NCBI GenBank assembly: GCA_034506255.1
Contig: JAPDPX010000001.1
Coordinates: forward strand, 1-64,000
Direction: 5' to 3'
DNA from: a candidate division KSB1 bacterium
GTDB taxonomy: Bacteria; Zhuqueibacterota; Zhuqueibacteria; Zhuqueibacterales; Zhuqueibacteraceae
DNA length: 64,000 nt
This document shows positions 44,140-53,435 of the stretch, in pieces; the first letter of the stretch is position 1, and each line of letters opens with the position of its first letter. The notes beneath the pieces were generated by a model, which was not told where the DNA came from, searched no databases, and saw only the letters and a list, made by a program, of their open reading frames with translations. The position numbers and the translations under genes are program-made.

Positions 44140-44522
44140 TTCCAACGCTCTTGCCGTGGCTTTATCTGCTGCTGGCCAGCCTCCTGGAAATCGGCTGGGT
44201 GATCAGCCTGAAGTTCACCGATGGTTTCACCAGAGTGTGGCCGGTGGTGTGTTATGCCGTTTTCGGATTCGGCAGCGCGTATTTCCTCTCGCTCGCGATC
44301 CGCGCCCTGCCGATGGGCACCGCCTATGCCATTTGGATGGGCATCGCCATTGTGGGCGCGGCGGTGTTCGGCATCCTGCATTTGCGCGAACCCGCCGGCT
44401 GGTTTCGTCTGCTGTGCATCGGCCTGATTCTCTTCGGCATCGTGGGTTTGAAATTCGCGGATCGGAAACCCGCGGGCAGGCCGCCCCTCCCGAAAGATGA
44501 GCTCGCCCATAAAGAACGCTGA
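44136..44522 (+). CDS. Small multidrug resistance (SugE/Gdx-like) transporter
   Basis: 128 residues, four membrane helices. ASLLEIGWVISLKFTDGFTR carries the essential membrane Glu and the WxxxLK-(T)xGF pattern of the SugE/Gdx branch (guanidinium exporters); AYAIWMGIAIVGAAVFG is the conserved third helix. The start is GTG 44136, overlapping the previous stop. In this operon position it could instead help move a lipid-linked sugar, as EmrE-like ArnE/ArnF do; the sequence favours Gdx. Confidence 0.85.
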   Translation: MIPTLLPWLYLLLASLLEIGWVISLKFTDGFTRVWPVVCYAVFGFGSAYFLSLAIRALPMGTAYAIWMGIAIVGAAVFGILHLREPAGWFRLLCIGLILFGIVGLKFADRKPAGRPPLPKDELAHKER

Positions 44523-44663
44523 ACCCCGCCCCTCGAGAGCACACCACCTGCAACAGCGGCCGGGAGAAAAAATGCCGGGGTCACCAGTATCATCCGTCTG
44601 GTGAGCGGCGGGCACCTGCCTTTATTTTTGGGTATGAATCCCCTGATGCCGCAGCGCACGAAA

Positions 44664-44861
44664 ATGCCGTGGCGCAGGCTGCCAGCCCAATGCTGCCAAC
44701 TTTTGTGCAGCAATAAAATCCCAAAGTCACAACACGCAAGGATGTAAGCCGCAGGGACTTGGCAAAGCGTAATCGTTCTGCCACGGTTTGACCCTGGCTT
44801 GATCTTGCGATCCTGCGGATGTTCTCTGCAGGAATGCCACGGCCGGGCTGTCGCCGATCAA
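44664..44861 (+). repeat. Dispersed repeat A, copy 3
   Basis: ATGCCGTGGCGCAGGCTGCC, AATAAAATCCCAAAGTCAC, CGCAAGGATG, CCACGGTTTGACCCTGG, GATCTTGCGATCCTGCGGAT and CCACGGCCGGGCTGTCG, collinear with copies 2 and 4 but with decayed palindromes. Confidence 0.8.
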
Positions 44862-45012
44862 ACAGGGAACTGCAAGGTTGCTGCCAAGATTTTTGAAACA
44901 CGAACCACCTGAATGTTGCATGCTGGCTTTCTGTTGTCCGGGAGAACCGGCGTGTTTACCAAACGCCGTCAGGAGTGAACTGTTTGTAGACATGGGCATC
45001 TTGCGTGTTTTT

Positions 45013-45135
45013 AAACTCCGTGAGGAGCGGCCTGTAAAATTTCTTATGATCTGGCGCGTTTTTTCGAGGAGGACCAAGCAGGTCCCTCCTGACGGAGTTT
45101 TGGGAAATGCGATATGTCGCTTCACTAAAAACAGT
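45013..45135 (+). repeat. Dispersed repeat B, copy 2
   Basis: AAACTCCGTGAGGAGCGGCC, TTATGATCTGGCGCG, then CCCTCCTGACGGAGTTTTGG. The terminal arms AAACTCCGTGAGGAG and CTCCTGACGGAGTTT are complementary but for one base. Homologous to the reverse complement of 11860-11986. Confidence 0.75.
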
Positions 45136-45376
45136 TCACTCCCACCGGAGTTGACAGCATGTTTGCCTGCAAAATTTTTTATGCACCCCCTGGGTGGTTG
45201 AGCGTTGCGATCCAAGCGGCGTCACTCGCGGATGGAATCAATCTGGGTGCAAAATTCACAAACCAAGCATGAGCCGGAGGGAAAACTTGATGGCCGGTGT
45301 GATTTTTGTGGTGCTGCGGCTGGTTGTTTGGCAATTGCGGCAGAAAAACTCCTTGCGTCTCTGCCTCCTGGTGTGA

Positions 45377-45435
45377 ATAATCCCCCGGTAACGCGCGGAG
45401 TAATGCCGGCATCCTTGCCTGCAGACCAGATGATG
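45377..45435 (+). repeat. Dispersed repeat F, copy 1
   Basis: AATCCCCCGGTAACGCGCGG, then AGTAATGCCGG and GCCTGCAGACCAGATGATG. A related copy lies at 56067-56125, and a shorter fragment (GTGACGTGTGGCGGAGTAGCG) at about 18096-18118. Confidence 0.6.
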
Positions 45436-45532
45436 AGGTCTGCGCCAAGTCCCCATCCGTAACTGGGGCATGCCCCGGGTGAGAGTTTTGGCATTGTTTG
45501 AAAACTCAACGAGCCTGGGCTGGATGCCTGCA

Positions 45533-46000
45533 TCACGCGATCAAGGCCACGGCAAAGGCGGCGGCACCCTCCTGCCGTCCGATGAAACTCAGCTTTTCCG
45601 AGGTGGTTGCTTTGATGGAGATTTGAGGGGGAGTGAGCGAGAGGGCGATGGCAAGGTTCGCACGCATCTGGGCGGCGAAGCGCATGACTTTGGGCGCCTC
45701 GAGCACGATGGTGGCATCGATATTGACGATCGTGTAATGCTGCTCGCCCAGCAGGCGGGCAATTTCCTGCAGCAGCACCAGGCTGGAGATATTGGCAAAG
45801 CGCGGGTTGCTGTCCGGGAAATGCGTGCCCAGGTCGCCGAGATTGGCGGCGCCCAGCAGCGCGTCGCCGATGGCATGGCTGAGCACGTCGGCATCGGAGT
45901 GGCCGGCAAAACCGGTATCATGGGGAATGGTGACCCCGCCGAGAATCAACGGCCGGCCGCTGACCAGGGGATGAACATCGTAGCCGAAACCTACGCGCAT
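45533..46000 (-). CDS. ispF: 2-C-methyl-D-erythritol 2,4-cyclodiphosphate synthase
   Basis: 155 residues, full length. MRVGFGYDVHPLVSGRPLIL carries the zinc Asp/His; AGHSDADVLSHAIGDALLG adds the third ligand; ATTSEKLSFIGRQEGAAAFA is the conserved C-terminal signature. It catalyses the cyclising step of the MEP isoprenoid pathway. It overlaps ispD by 10 bp, so the two are cotranscribed. Confidence 0.97.
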   Translation of the reverse strand: MRVGFGYDVHPLVSGRPLILGGVTIPHDTGFAGHSDADVLSHAIGDALLGAANLGDLGTHFPDSNPRFANISSLVLLQEIARLLGEQHYTIVNIDATIVLEAPKVMRFAAQMRANLAIALSLTPPQISIKATTSEKLSFIGRQEGAAAFAVALIA

Positions 46001-46740
46001 GCGCCAAGCTCCCGCGCAAAGAGTTCCGCGATTTGTAAATCGCCGGGCGTGGTGATTTTCAAGTTTTTCTCCTCACCCTCCACCCACACCACTTTGCCTC
46101 CCATGTGTTCAATTAAACCGGCTTCGTCAGTGGCGTAAAAATTTTCCATGCGTGCCCGTTGGAACGCCTGCTGGAGTGCGCTCGCGCGGAAGACCTGCGG
46201 GGTTTGCGCCAGGCGCAGCGTTTCACGATCCACTGTCCTGATGATCTCCTGTGCGGAGATTTGCTTCACCGTGTCTTTTGGCGGCAGGCCGGGGATGCAG
46301 CCCTCAGCCTGCCCGCATCCGGCGAGCACGCGCGCCAGCAGGTCGGGTGTGAACAGCGGTCGCACGGCATCATGCACCACCACCAGGCTGTCCGCGGGCG
46401 GATGGAGTGCCTGCAAGCCGGCCCACACCGAATCCTGGCGGTGTTTGCCGCCGCTGACGAGACGGCGGCATTTCTTGATTTGAAAACGGCGGATGATCTC
46501 TTGTTCGATGTAAGCCTGCCAGCCGCCAGCCGCCACCAGGACCACCTCGCCGATCTGCTCCGCCTGTTCGAAGCGCAGCAGCGTGTGCGCCAGAATGGGG
46601 CGGCCACACAGCAGTAAAAATTGCTTGGGCAATTCGCTGCCAAAGCGTGTTCCCTGACCGGCGGCGACGATGATCGCGGAAGCTTGCACGTTTTCTCCGG
46701 GTGCCACATCAAAGCGCATTGCTCTGGGAAAAACGATCAC
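45991..46740 (-). CDS. ispD: 2-C-methyl-D-erythritol 4-phosphate cytidylyltransferase
   Basis: About 249 residues from GTG 46740, or 242 from ATG 46719; the choice is open. IIVAAGQGTRFGSELPKQF binds CTP, VVHDAVRPLF and PPKDTVKQI follow, and TDEAGLIEHMGGKVVWVEGE with NLKITTPGDLQIAE closes the fold. MEP pathway, the step before the IspE kinase; IspE is not in the window. Confidence 0.96.
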   Translation of the reverse strand: MIVFPRAMRFDVAPGENVQASAIIVAAGQGTRFGSELPKQFLLLCGRPILAHTLLRFEQAEQIGEVVLVAAGGWQAYIEQEIIRRFQIKKCRRLVSGGKHRQDSVWAGLQALHPPADSLVVVHDAVRPLFTPDLLARVLAGCGQAEGCIPGLPPKDTVKQISAQEIIRTVDRETLRLAQTPQVFRASALQQAFQRARMENFYATDEAGLIEHMGGKVVWVEGEEKNLKITTPGDLQIAELFARELGACA

Positions 46741-46803
46741 GCCTGTGAAGATTGGGCCGCGCAGGCCTCCTGCCTGCGGTGGTTTGCAGAGCAGAGGTCT
46801 GTG

Positions 46804-47832
46804 CTACAGGATCAACATGGCATCGCCGTAGCTGTAGAAGCGCCACTTCTCCTTGATGGCCTTGCGATACGCCTTGAAGATGAGATCGCGGTTGGCAAAG
46901 GCGCAGACCAGCATCAGCATGGTGGAGCAGGGCATATGGAAGTTGGTGATCAAGCGGTCGACGATTTTGAAATCGTAGGGCGGGTAGATGAACTTGTCGG
47001 TCCAGCCGCGGCCGGGCTTGACCCAGCCCTCGCTGGTGACTTCGGTTTCGAGCGCACGCACGACGCTGGTGCCGACCGCATAGACTTTGCCGCCCTTTTT
47101 CATGGTTTCATTGATGGCCTGGGCGGTGGCCGGGCTGATTTCGAAGTATTCCGAATCCATTTTGTGGCGGCTCAAATCCTCGACGATCACCGGCCGGAAG
47201 CTGCCCAAGCCGAGATGGAGCACGATCGGCACGATGCGCGTGCCCTTGTTGGAGATTTTCTTCAACAGTTCCTTGGTGAAATGCAGGCCGGCGGTGGGCG
47301 CGGCAACCGCGCCGCGCACGCTGGCATAGACGGTCTGGTAGCGTTCCTTGTCCATCGGCTCGGGGTTGCGCTTGACGTAGGGCGGCAGCGGCGACTGGCC
47401 GAGGCGTTCCACGATCTCGAAGAAATCGCCGTTGAAGTTGAAGCGCACCACGCGGCCGCCGGAAACGGTGTTGTCGATCACGTCGCAGGACAGCTCACGG
47501 CCGACCGACAGACGGTTGCCCACGCGCACTTTGCGGGCCGGCCGCACCAGCACCTCCCACAGGCCGTTTTCCAACTGGCGCAGCAGAAAGATTTCGACTT
47601 TGGCTTCGGTCTTGTCCTTGGTGCCGATCAAACGCGCGGGAAACACCTTGGTCTCATTGATCACCAAACAGTCATCCGGGCCGAAGTAATCCACAATGTC
47701 GGAGAAAATTTTTTCTGCGATCGTCTTCTGCTCGCGGTCAACCACCATGAGCTTGGACTTGTCGCGCTTCTTCTCGGGGTATTGCGCAATGAGTTTTTCC
47801 GGAATGTTGATCTTGAAATCGGAGAGTTTCAT
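46804..47832 (-). CDS. queA: tRNA preQ1(34) S-adenosylmethionine ribosyltransferase-isomerase
   Basis: 342 residues, full family length. IAQYPEKKRDKSKLMVVDR near the start, AAPTAGLHFTKELL, LHLGLGSFRPV and ITNFHMPCSTMLMLVCAFA are QueA motifs. It builds epoxyqueuosine on tRNA from preQ1 and SAM. It lies downstream of ruvB as in many bacteria, and queD is also in this window. Confidence 0.97.
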   Translation of the reverse strand: MKLSDFKINIPEKLIAQYPEKKRDKSKLMVVDREQKTIAEKIFSDIVDYFGPDDCLVINETKVFPARLIGTKDKTEAKVEIFLLRQLENGLWEVLVRPARKVRVGNRLSVGRELSCDVIDNTVSGGRVVRFNFNGDFFEIVERLGQSPLPPYVKRNPEPMDKERYQTVYASVRGAVAAPTAGLHFTKELLKKISNKGTRIVPIVLHLGLGSFRPVIVEDLSRHKMDSEYFEISPATAQAINETMKKGGKVYAVGTSVVRALETEVTSEGWVKPGRGWTDKFIYPPYDFKIVDRLITNFHMPCSTMLMLVCAFANRDLIFKAYRKAIKEKWRFYSYGDAMLIL

Positions 47833-47930
47833 CGGTCAACGTCTTTCCATTTGGTTAGCAGTTCGCCCCTCGCGAGCGAGCGGCGCCGCCGGGCCGGCGG
47901 CGTTGGGAGTAGTGCAGCAGCGCGCGGCGC

Positions 47931-48995
<1,065 letters not shown>

Positions 48996-49004
48996 TTCTC
49001 GTTT

Positions 49005-49592
49005 TCAAATATGGCGCAGGGCGGCTTTGAGCAGCTCCTCCACGCCCGCACTACCGTTTGCTTCCACCGCCCGCCTGATCGCCTTCTCCGCGGCCGGTCG
49101 GGGATAGCCCAGTGAAACCAGGGCCAGCAATGCCTCATTGGCCTGCGCCGAAACCGCCGGTGTCGCGGTGGTTTCACCCGTCACCGCAAAGCCCGCCAGC
49201 CGGTCGCGCAGTTCCACCACCAGCCGTTCCGCGGTTTTTTTGCCGATGCCCGGAATCGCGGTCAACGCGCCGATCTCGTTCTGCTGAATATAACGGCAGA
49301 AGGTCTCAACGGTGCAGCCGCTCAATATGCTTTGTGCCACCTTGGGCCCCACGCCATTGACAGTCAACAGATGCAGAAAAAGTTGCTTTTCCTCCAGCGT
49401 GGCAAAGCCAAAAAGCTGCAGGGCATCCTCCCGCACCAGCAAGTGGGTGAAGACCGTGATGCTTTCGCCCACCGGCCCGAGCTTCTCATAGGTGGAGAGG
49501 GGAATCGCAATGTCATAGCCGACGCCATTGACCTCGAGCAGGAGACGGGCAGGAGATTTGCTGAGCAAGCGTCCGTGCAATTGTGCAATCAT
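49005..49592 (-). CDS. ruvA: Holliday junction DNA-binding protein RuvA
   Basis: 195 residues from ATG 49592 (MIAQLHGRLLSKSP); the open frame upstream to 49868 is not RuvA. An OB-fold N-terminus, helix-hairpin-helix motifs in LLTVNGVGPKVAQSIL and LTAIPGIGKKTAERLVVEL, and a C-terminal RuvB-binding domain (ANEALLALVSLGYPRPAAEK). No strong ribosome site; its first codons lie at the edge of repeat C. Confidence 0.96.
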   Translation of the reverse strand: MIAQLHGRLLSKSPARLLLEVNGVGYDIAIPLSTYEKLGPVGESITVFTHLLVREDALQLFGFATLEEKQLFLHLLTVNGVGPKVAQSILSGCTVETFCRYIQQNEIGALTAIPGIGKKTAERLVVELRDRLAGFAVTGETTATPAVSAQANEALLALVSLGYPRPAAEKAIRRAVEANGSAGVEELLKAALRHI

Positions 49593-49645
49593 GCCGGCAA
49601 GCGATGGTTGAAAGGGCGGCACCGCCCAGAAATTTTGCCGCGGCG
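49588..49645 (+). repeat. Repeat C, copy 1 (ruvA start)
   Basis: ATGCCGGCAAGCGATGGTTG, AAGGGCGGCACCGCCC and AGAAATTTTGCCG, spanning the ruvA start codon. A related direct copy lies at 51203-51262 just before the end of ruvC. It contains a GGGCGGCACCGCCC palindrome. Confidence 0.7.
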
Positions 49646-49978
49646 CCGGTGTGAAGCGGGCAAGCAGGTGATTTTTACCACCTGTTCCCCGTTGGCGCAA
49701 TCTGGTCGATTCACTTTGTTCACGAAAATATTTTTGTCGCAGACCCTTCCGGGGCGGTGCCAGGCCGGGGGCTTGGTGTCGTGCAGAATTTGGGCTGCAA
49801 CTTCCGCACGCCAGCGGCAGCGCACGGGTCCGCTTTTTACAGCTCAAGCCCGATTTTTTATTTTGCACTTCCCGCGCGCCGCGGTGTTTACGCTTTCATC
49901 ACGACCGTGTTGGCAATTTTCCCACCACCCGGCTAAAGTTGCGGCGCGAAGCAAGATTGGCCTGAACGCAGTCAGGCA
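49593..49978. other. Intergenic region between kelch gene and ruvA
   Basis: 386 bp with repeat C copy 1 and, at about 49722-49762, a segment CACGAAAATATTTTTGTCGC...GGGGCGGTGCC related to 59824-59865. No gene recognised. Confidence 0.5.
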
Positions 49979-51115
49979 TCAATCCCTGTTACTGGAAGTC
50001 TTTTGGTGACGGATGACCCATGTTTGCGCCGTCGGTCGAATGTCGTTGTCATAGCCGCCGATGACGAGCACGCTCGTGTCCGGCAGGAGAGTCGCAGTAC
50101 TAAACGCAAGGCGGCGGTCAACTCTTCCGCTGACACGAACAAAGCCCGGTGTGCCCGGCAGCCACACCTCGACATCATTGGCATCACCGGTGACAACGAC
50201 TTCCCCGGAGGGCAGAACGGTCGCAGCATCAATTATCTTGTAGCGAGGGTTCAGCAACTCCGGCCCCGGGATGAACTGTCCCGATTGCGGATCATAGATC
50301 TCGGTCTGGGCGATGCGGCGACGCTCGTTGCCGTCACTGGACCCGCCGACTACCATGACGCGTCCATCTTTGAGCAGGACAGCGCCATGTTTGCACCGTG
50401 GTTGCCGCATCGTGCCAGTCATCGTGAATGATCTTGCAGCCGGGTCGTAAATCTCGGCGGAGCTGATCGCCGCGTTGCGCCCACCTTGCCCGCCAATGAT
50501 CAGGACTCGTCCGTCGCTCAGGCGAACCGCCGCATGATGTACCCTCGCCTCGTGCATAGATCCCACCGCAACGAAGCGACCCTTCTCATGGTCAAAAATC
50601 TCCGCCTGCCGGACCGGGCGATTGGTTGCCGTGGCCCCACCCGCAATCAACACCGCGCCCTCCAGAAGGGGAGTTGCGGTGGCGTCCATTCTCGGTGTCG
50701 TCATCGCAGTCACAGGCAAAAACGAGCGTGTCCGTGCGTCGAATATCTCGGCGGAAGAGGTTGTCGCTTCGCCCGTCCATCCGCCGGCAATCAAGACGCT
50801 GCCGTTCTGCAAGGGTGCGGCAACGTGAGAGACCCGGGGTACGCTCATCGGTTGTGTCGCCTGCGTAATTCCCTTGTTGAAATAGAATAACTCGGCAGAG
50901 CGTTCAACCGGAGCGCATCCGGTGCCACTGCACCCACCAGTCACCAGTACCGCGTCTGGAGAAATGACGGTAACTTTATGGGCAGCGCGGGGCGTCAAGA
51001 GGCCAACCGTCGGTTGAACGACCCAGCGTTCTGCGGGCGTGGACCCATGTGCAAACGAGGCCAGCAAGGCGGCCATGCCACCCAGACTGGTGTGAAAAAG
51101 CGGACGGAGTTTCAT
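49979..51115 (-). CDS. Secreted kelch-repeat (galactose oxidase-like) protein
   Basis: 378 residues from ATG 51115 (ATG 51130 is possible). A signal peptide (SLGGMAALLASFAHG) then six kelch-type blades with VLIAGGW/SSAEIFD/TMTTPRMDATATPL patterns, for example NGSVLIAGGWTG, EGAVLIAGGATA, GRVLIIGGQGG, GRVMVVGGSSD, and SVLVIGGYDND at the end. No Cys/Tyr copper site of galactose oxidase is evident, so a binding or adhesive role is likelier. It separates ruvC from ruvA and is flanked by repeat C copies. Confidence 0.88.
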   Translation of the reverse strand: MKLRPLFHTSLGGMAALLASFAHGSTPAERWVVQPTVGLLTPRAAHKVTVISPDAVLVTGGCSGTGCAPVERSAELFYFNKGITQATQPMSVPRVSHVAAPLQNGSVLIAGGWTGEATTSSAEIFDARTRSFLPVTAMTTPRMDATATPLLEGAVLIAGGATATNRPVRQAEIFDHEKGRFVAVGSMHEARVHHAAVRLSDGRVLIIGGQGGRNAAISSAEIYDPAARSFTMTGTMRQPRCKHGAVLLKDGRVMVVGGSSDGNERRRIAQTEIYDPQSGQFIPGPELLNPRYKIIDAATVLPSGEVVVTGDANDVEVWLPGTPGFVRVSGRVDRRLAFSTATLLPDTSVLVIGGYDNDIRPTAQTWVIRHQKTSSNRD

Positions 51116-51202
51116 GAGTGATCTCGTCATGAGTATTGCTGCCCGACACCCGTTTCAACGGGTGAACCCGCATGGGATGACCCGGCAAAGGCGATGGTGC
51201 AA

Positions 51203-51262
51203 CCATGCCGGCAAGCGATGTTTGCGAGGGCGACACCGCCCGGGAATTTTGCCGGGGGCGCA
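51203..51262 (+). repeat. Repeat C, copy 2 (next to ruvC)
   Basis: ATGCCGGCAAGCGATGTTTG, GAGGGCGACACCGCCC and GGGAATTTTGCCGG: the same element as at the ruvA start, in direct orientation. Together the two copies enclose the kelch gene. Confidence 0.7.
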
Positions 51263-51267
51263 GACAT

Positions 51268-51771
51268 TCAGGCCACGGCTTGATGGTCGGGCTTGAGCGT
51301 GCGATGGGCATGGCAAATGGCCAGCGCCAGACCATCGGCAATGTCGTGCGGGGTGGGCAGCTCTTTCATGCCCAGCACCGCCTGCACCATTCTTTGTATT
51401 TGTTCCTTTGATGCCGCGCCGTTGCCGGAGACCGCGAGTTTCACTTCGCGGGGTGTATAGTCAACCAGCGGCACACCGGCGCGGGCGGCCGCGAGCAGCA
51501 GCACGCCGCGGGCATGTCCGAGCTTGAGCGCCACTTGGGAATTTTGCACATGAATGAGTTTTTCGACCACCATGCAAGCGGGGCGGTGCGTGGCCAGGAA
51601 CTCGCAGGTCGCTGTGAAGAGATGCTCCAGGCGTCGTTCGAGCGCCCAGTCGCGCGGCGGCACGATCGCGGCAGACCCTCTATAAAAACAATGACCGCCC
51701 CTGGCTTCAATCAGGCCAAGACCGGTCGTGATCAATCCGGGATCTGCTCCCAAAATCAGGCATCCCTGCAT
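51268..51771 (-). CDS. ruvC: Crossover junction endodeoxyribonuclease RuvC
   Basis: 167 residues. LILGADPGLITTGLGLIE (catalytic Asp9), ACMVVEKLIHVQNSQVALKL (Glu), YTPREVKLAVSGNGAASKEQ and PTPHDIADGLALAICH (Asp) give the RNase H-like active site. It resolves Holliday junctions made by RuvAB. It lies downstream of yebC. Confidence 0.97.
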   Translation of the reverse strand: MQGCLILGADPGLITTGLGLIEARGGHCFYRGSAAIVPPRDWALERRLEHLFTATCEFLATHRPACMVVEKLIHVQNSQVALKLGHARGVLLLAAARAGVPLVDYTPREVKLAVSGNGAASKEQIQRMVQAVLGMKELPTPHDIADGLALAICHAHRTLKPDHQAVA

Positions 51772-51830
51772 CGCAAAGGTTCGTCGCGGGATAAGAAGAG
51801 TTGTAAGCGGGGCGGGCAGGCGTCCGCAGG

Positions 51831-52577
51831 CTATTGCAACTGGCTCATAACCTCGTCGGCAATGTCAAAGTTCGAATAGACGTGCTGCACATCATCATGC
51901 TCGTCGAGCACGTCCATGAGCTTCAGCAGTTTGACCGCGTCGTTGCCCTCGACTTTGACGGTGTTTTTGGGATACATCCCCACTTCCGCCTTTTCGATGA
52001 CAATCCCCCTTTTTTCGAGCGCCGCCTTGACGGACTCGAAATCCGCGGGCGCCGACAGAATGTCGGAAGATTCGGGATCGTATTTCAGATCCTCCGCACC
52101 GGCCTCGAGGACGACCTCGAGCAATTCATCTTCGCTGCGGCCGCCGGTGGCCACTGTGAAAATGCCCTTCTTCTCGAACATCCACGCCACGGCGCCGGAC
52201 TCCGCCATGTTGCCGCCATGTTTGGAAAACAGGTGGCGAATGTCCGCCACGGTGCGGTTTTTATTGTCGGTGACCACTTCGACGATCAGCGCGGCTCCAC
52301 CCGGGCCATAGCCTTCGTAGGTGGCTTCTTCGTAGTTCACGCCCTCCAACTCGCCGGTGCCGCGTTTGATGGCACGCTCGATGTTGCTGGCCGGCATGTT
52401 GGCGGCTTTGGCATCCTGAATGGCCTTGCGCAAACGCGCATTCGAGTTCTCATCGCCGCCTCCATTGCGGGCAGCCAGGGTAATTTCTTTGATCAAACGG
52501 GTGAAAATGCGGCCGCGGATCGCATCTTGCTTGGCCTTGACATGTTTGACCTTGGCCCATTTATTATGACCAGACAT
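51831..52577 (-). CDS. yebC: YebC/PmpR-family DNA-binding/translation factor
   Basis: 248 residues, full length. MSGHNKWAKVKHVKAKQDAI at the start, NMPASNIERAIKRGTGELEG, EGYGPGGAALIVEVVTDNKN and FSKHGGNMAESGAVAWMFE are diagnostic. The family comprises transcription regulators and, as recently shown for some members, factors easing translation of proline stretches. Gene order yebC-ruvC-ruvA-ruvB-queA is widely conserved. Confidence 0.97.
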   Translation of the reverse strand: MSGHNKWAKVKHVKAKQDAIRGRIFTRLIKEITLAARNGGGDENSNARLRKAIQDAKAANMPASNIERAIKRGTGELEGVNYEEATYEGYGPGGAALIVEVVTDNKNRTVADIRHLFSKHGGNMAESGAVAWMFEKKGIFTVATGGRSEDELLEVVLEAGAEDLKYDPESSDILSAPADFESVKAALEKRGIVIEKAEVGMYPKNTVKVEGNDAVKLLKLMDVLDEHDDVQHVYSNFDIADEVMSQLQ

Positions 52578-52744
52578 GCTGCTCTCCCAAAAATTGATGG
52601 CGTAATTTAATAAAAAATCGTCCGGTTTCCAAACGGAATTTTGGCGCCGACATGAACAAAGCCATTGAAATTTCGCCAGTTATTCCGGCCGTGCCAAACC
52701 GAACGATGGTCAGGTACCCGATGGCATGTTGCAGCGCAAGGGCG

Positions 52745-53362
52745 TCACTGCTGGTTGCTCAACTCATAGGCCCGCACGCGTACCGGGGTGCGCACTACCC
52801 AGGCATAAGTGTAGCCCTTCTCGTCCGCCAGCTTTTGCAAACGCTCCGCTTCATAGCGATTGACGAAACGTCCTGCTCTCACCTTGTAGTAGGGCGGCTC
52901 GTAAATCACCTGCACTTCGGTGTCGAGATCGAGGATGGCGATTTTCATGGCCTCGCGTGCCTGCTGGCCGTCCTCGGTTTGGAGCAACTGTAGTTGATAA
53001 CCCGGCACCGTCACCCAGGAAGTGTCACTGGCCGTCGTGTCCGCCTGCATTGGCACGAATGCCTGGGATTGCACCTGCTCGCGCGGCTGCTTGCGGGGAA
53101 TGTCAAACGCCGGCTCGCGCAGGGTTGCGGGATCAAAGGATTCGTCATAGACCGTGCCGGCAGAACTGGCTGGCGGGCTCGGCGCCGAAGCGGTGCCAGT
53201 TTGGCCCGCGGGTGTGGTCGGTCGCGGCGCCGTGCGGGTGGTTGCCGGCCGTTCCGATTTGCCGGCGGTGCGGCTGGCGCTGCAGCCGGCCAGTCCGAGC
53301 AACAACAAAGACACGCCGACGCCGTTGAGCCAATGGCAGCGACGCGAATGGAAAAATTGCAT
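52745..53362 (-). CDS. SPOR-domain lipoprotein
   Basis: 205 residues from ATG 53362. The signal peptide ends in LLLLGLAGC-S (lipobox). A long Thr/Pro/Ala/Ser-rich linker follows, then a C-terminal SPOR domain (YQLQLLQTEDGQQAREAMKI, YYKVRAGRFVNRYEAERLQK) that in the family binds denuded peptidoglycan. Probably an envelope/division-associated lipoprotein. It lies downstream of spmB. Confidence 0.88.
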   Translation of the reverse strand: MQFFHSRRCHWLNGVGVSLLLLGLAGCSASRTAGKSERPATTRTAPRPTTPAGQTGTASAPSPPASSAGTVYDESFDPATLREPAFDIPRKQPREQVQSQAFVPMQADTTASDTSWVTVPGYQLQLLQTEDGQQAREAMKIAILDLDTEVQVIYEPPYYKVRAGRFVNRYEAERLQKLADEKGYTYAWVVRTPVRVRAYELSNQQ

Positions 53363-53435
53363 GATACACCTCATTGCTGATCATCAAAGTAGGTGCAAAA
53401 GCCGCCTGGGAGTCAGCACCACACCGGCGCGCGAC

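Larger units (their letters stand above)
44523..45532. other. Repeat-rich intergenic region
   Basis: No gene recognised in about 1 kb. It contains repeat A copy 3 (44664-44861), repeat B copy 2 (45013-45135), the segment GGAATCAATCTGGGTGCAAAATTCA around 45234-45258 (inverted relative to 11795-11815, allowing for small differences) and repeat F copy 1 (45377-45435). Confidence 0.65.
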
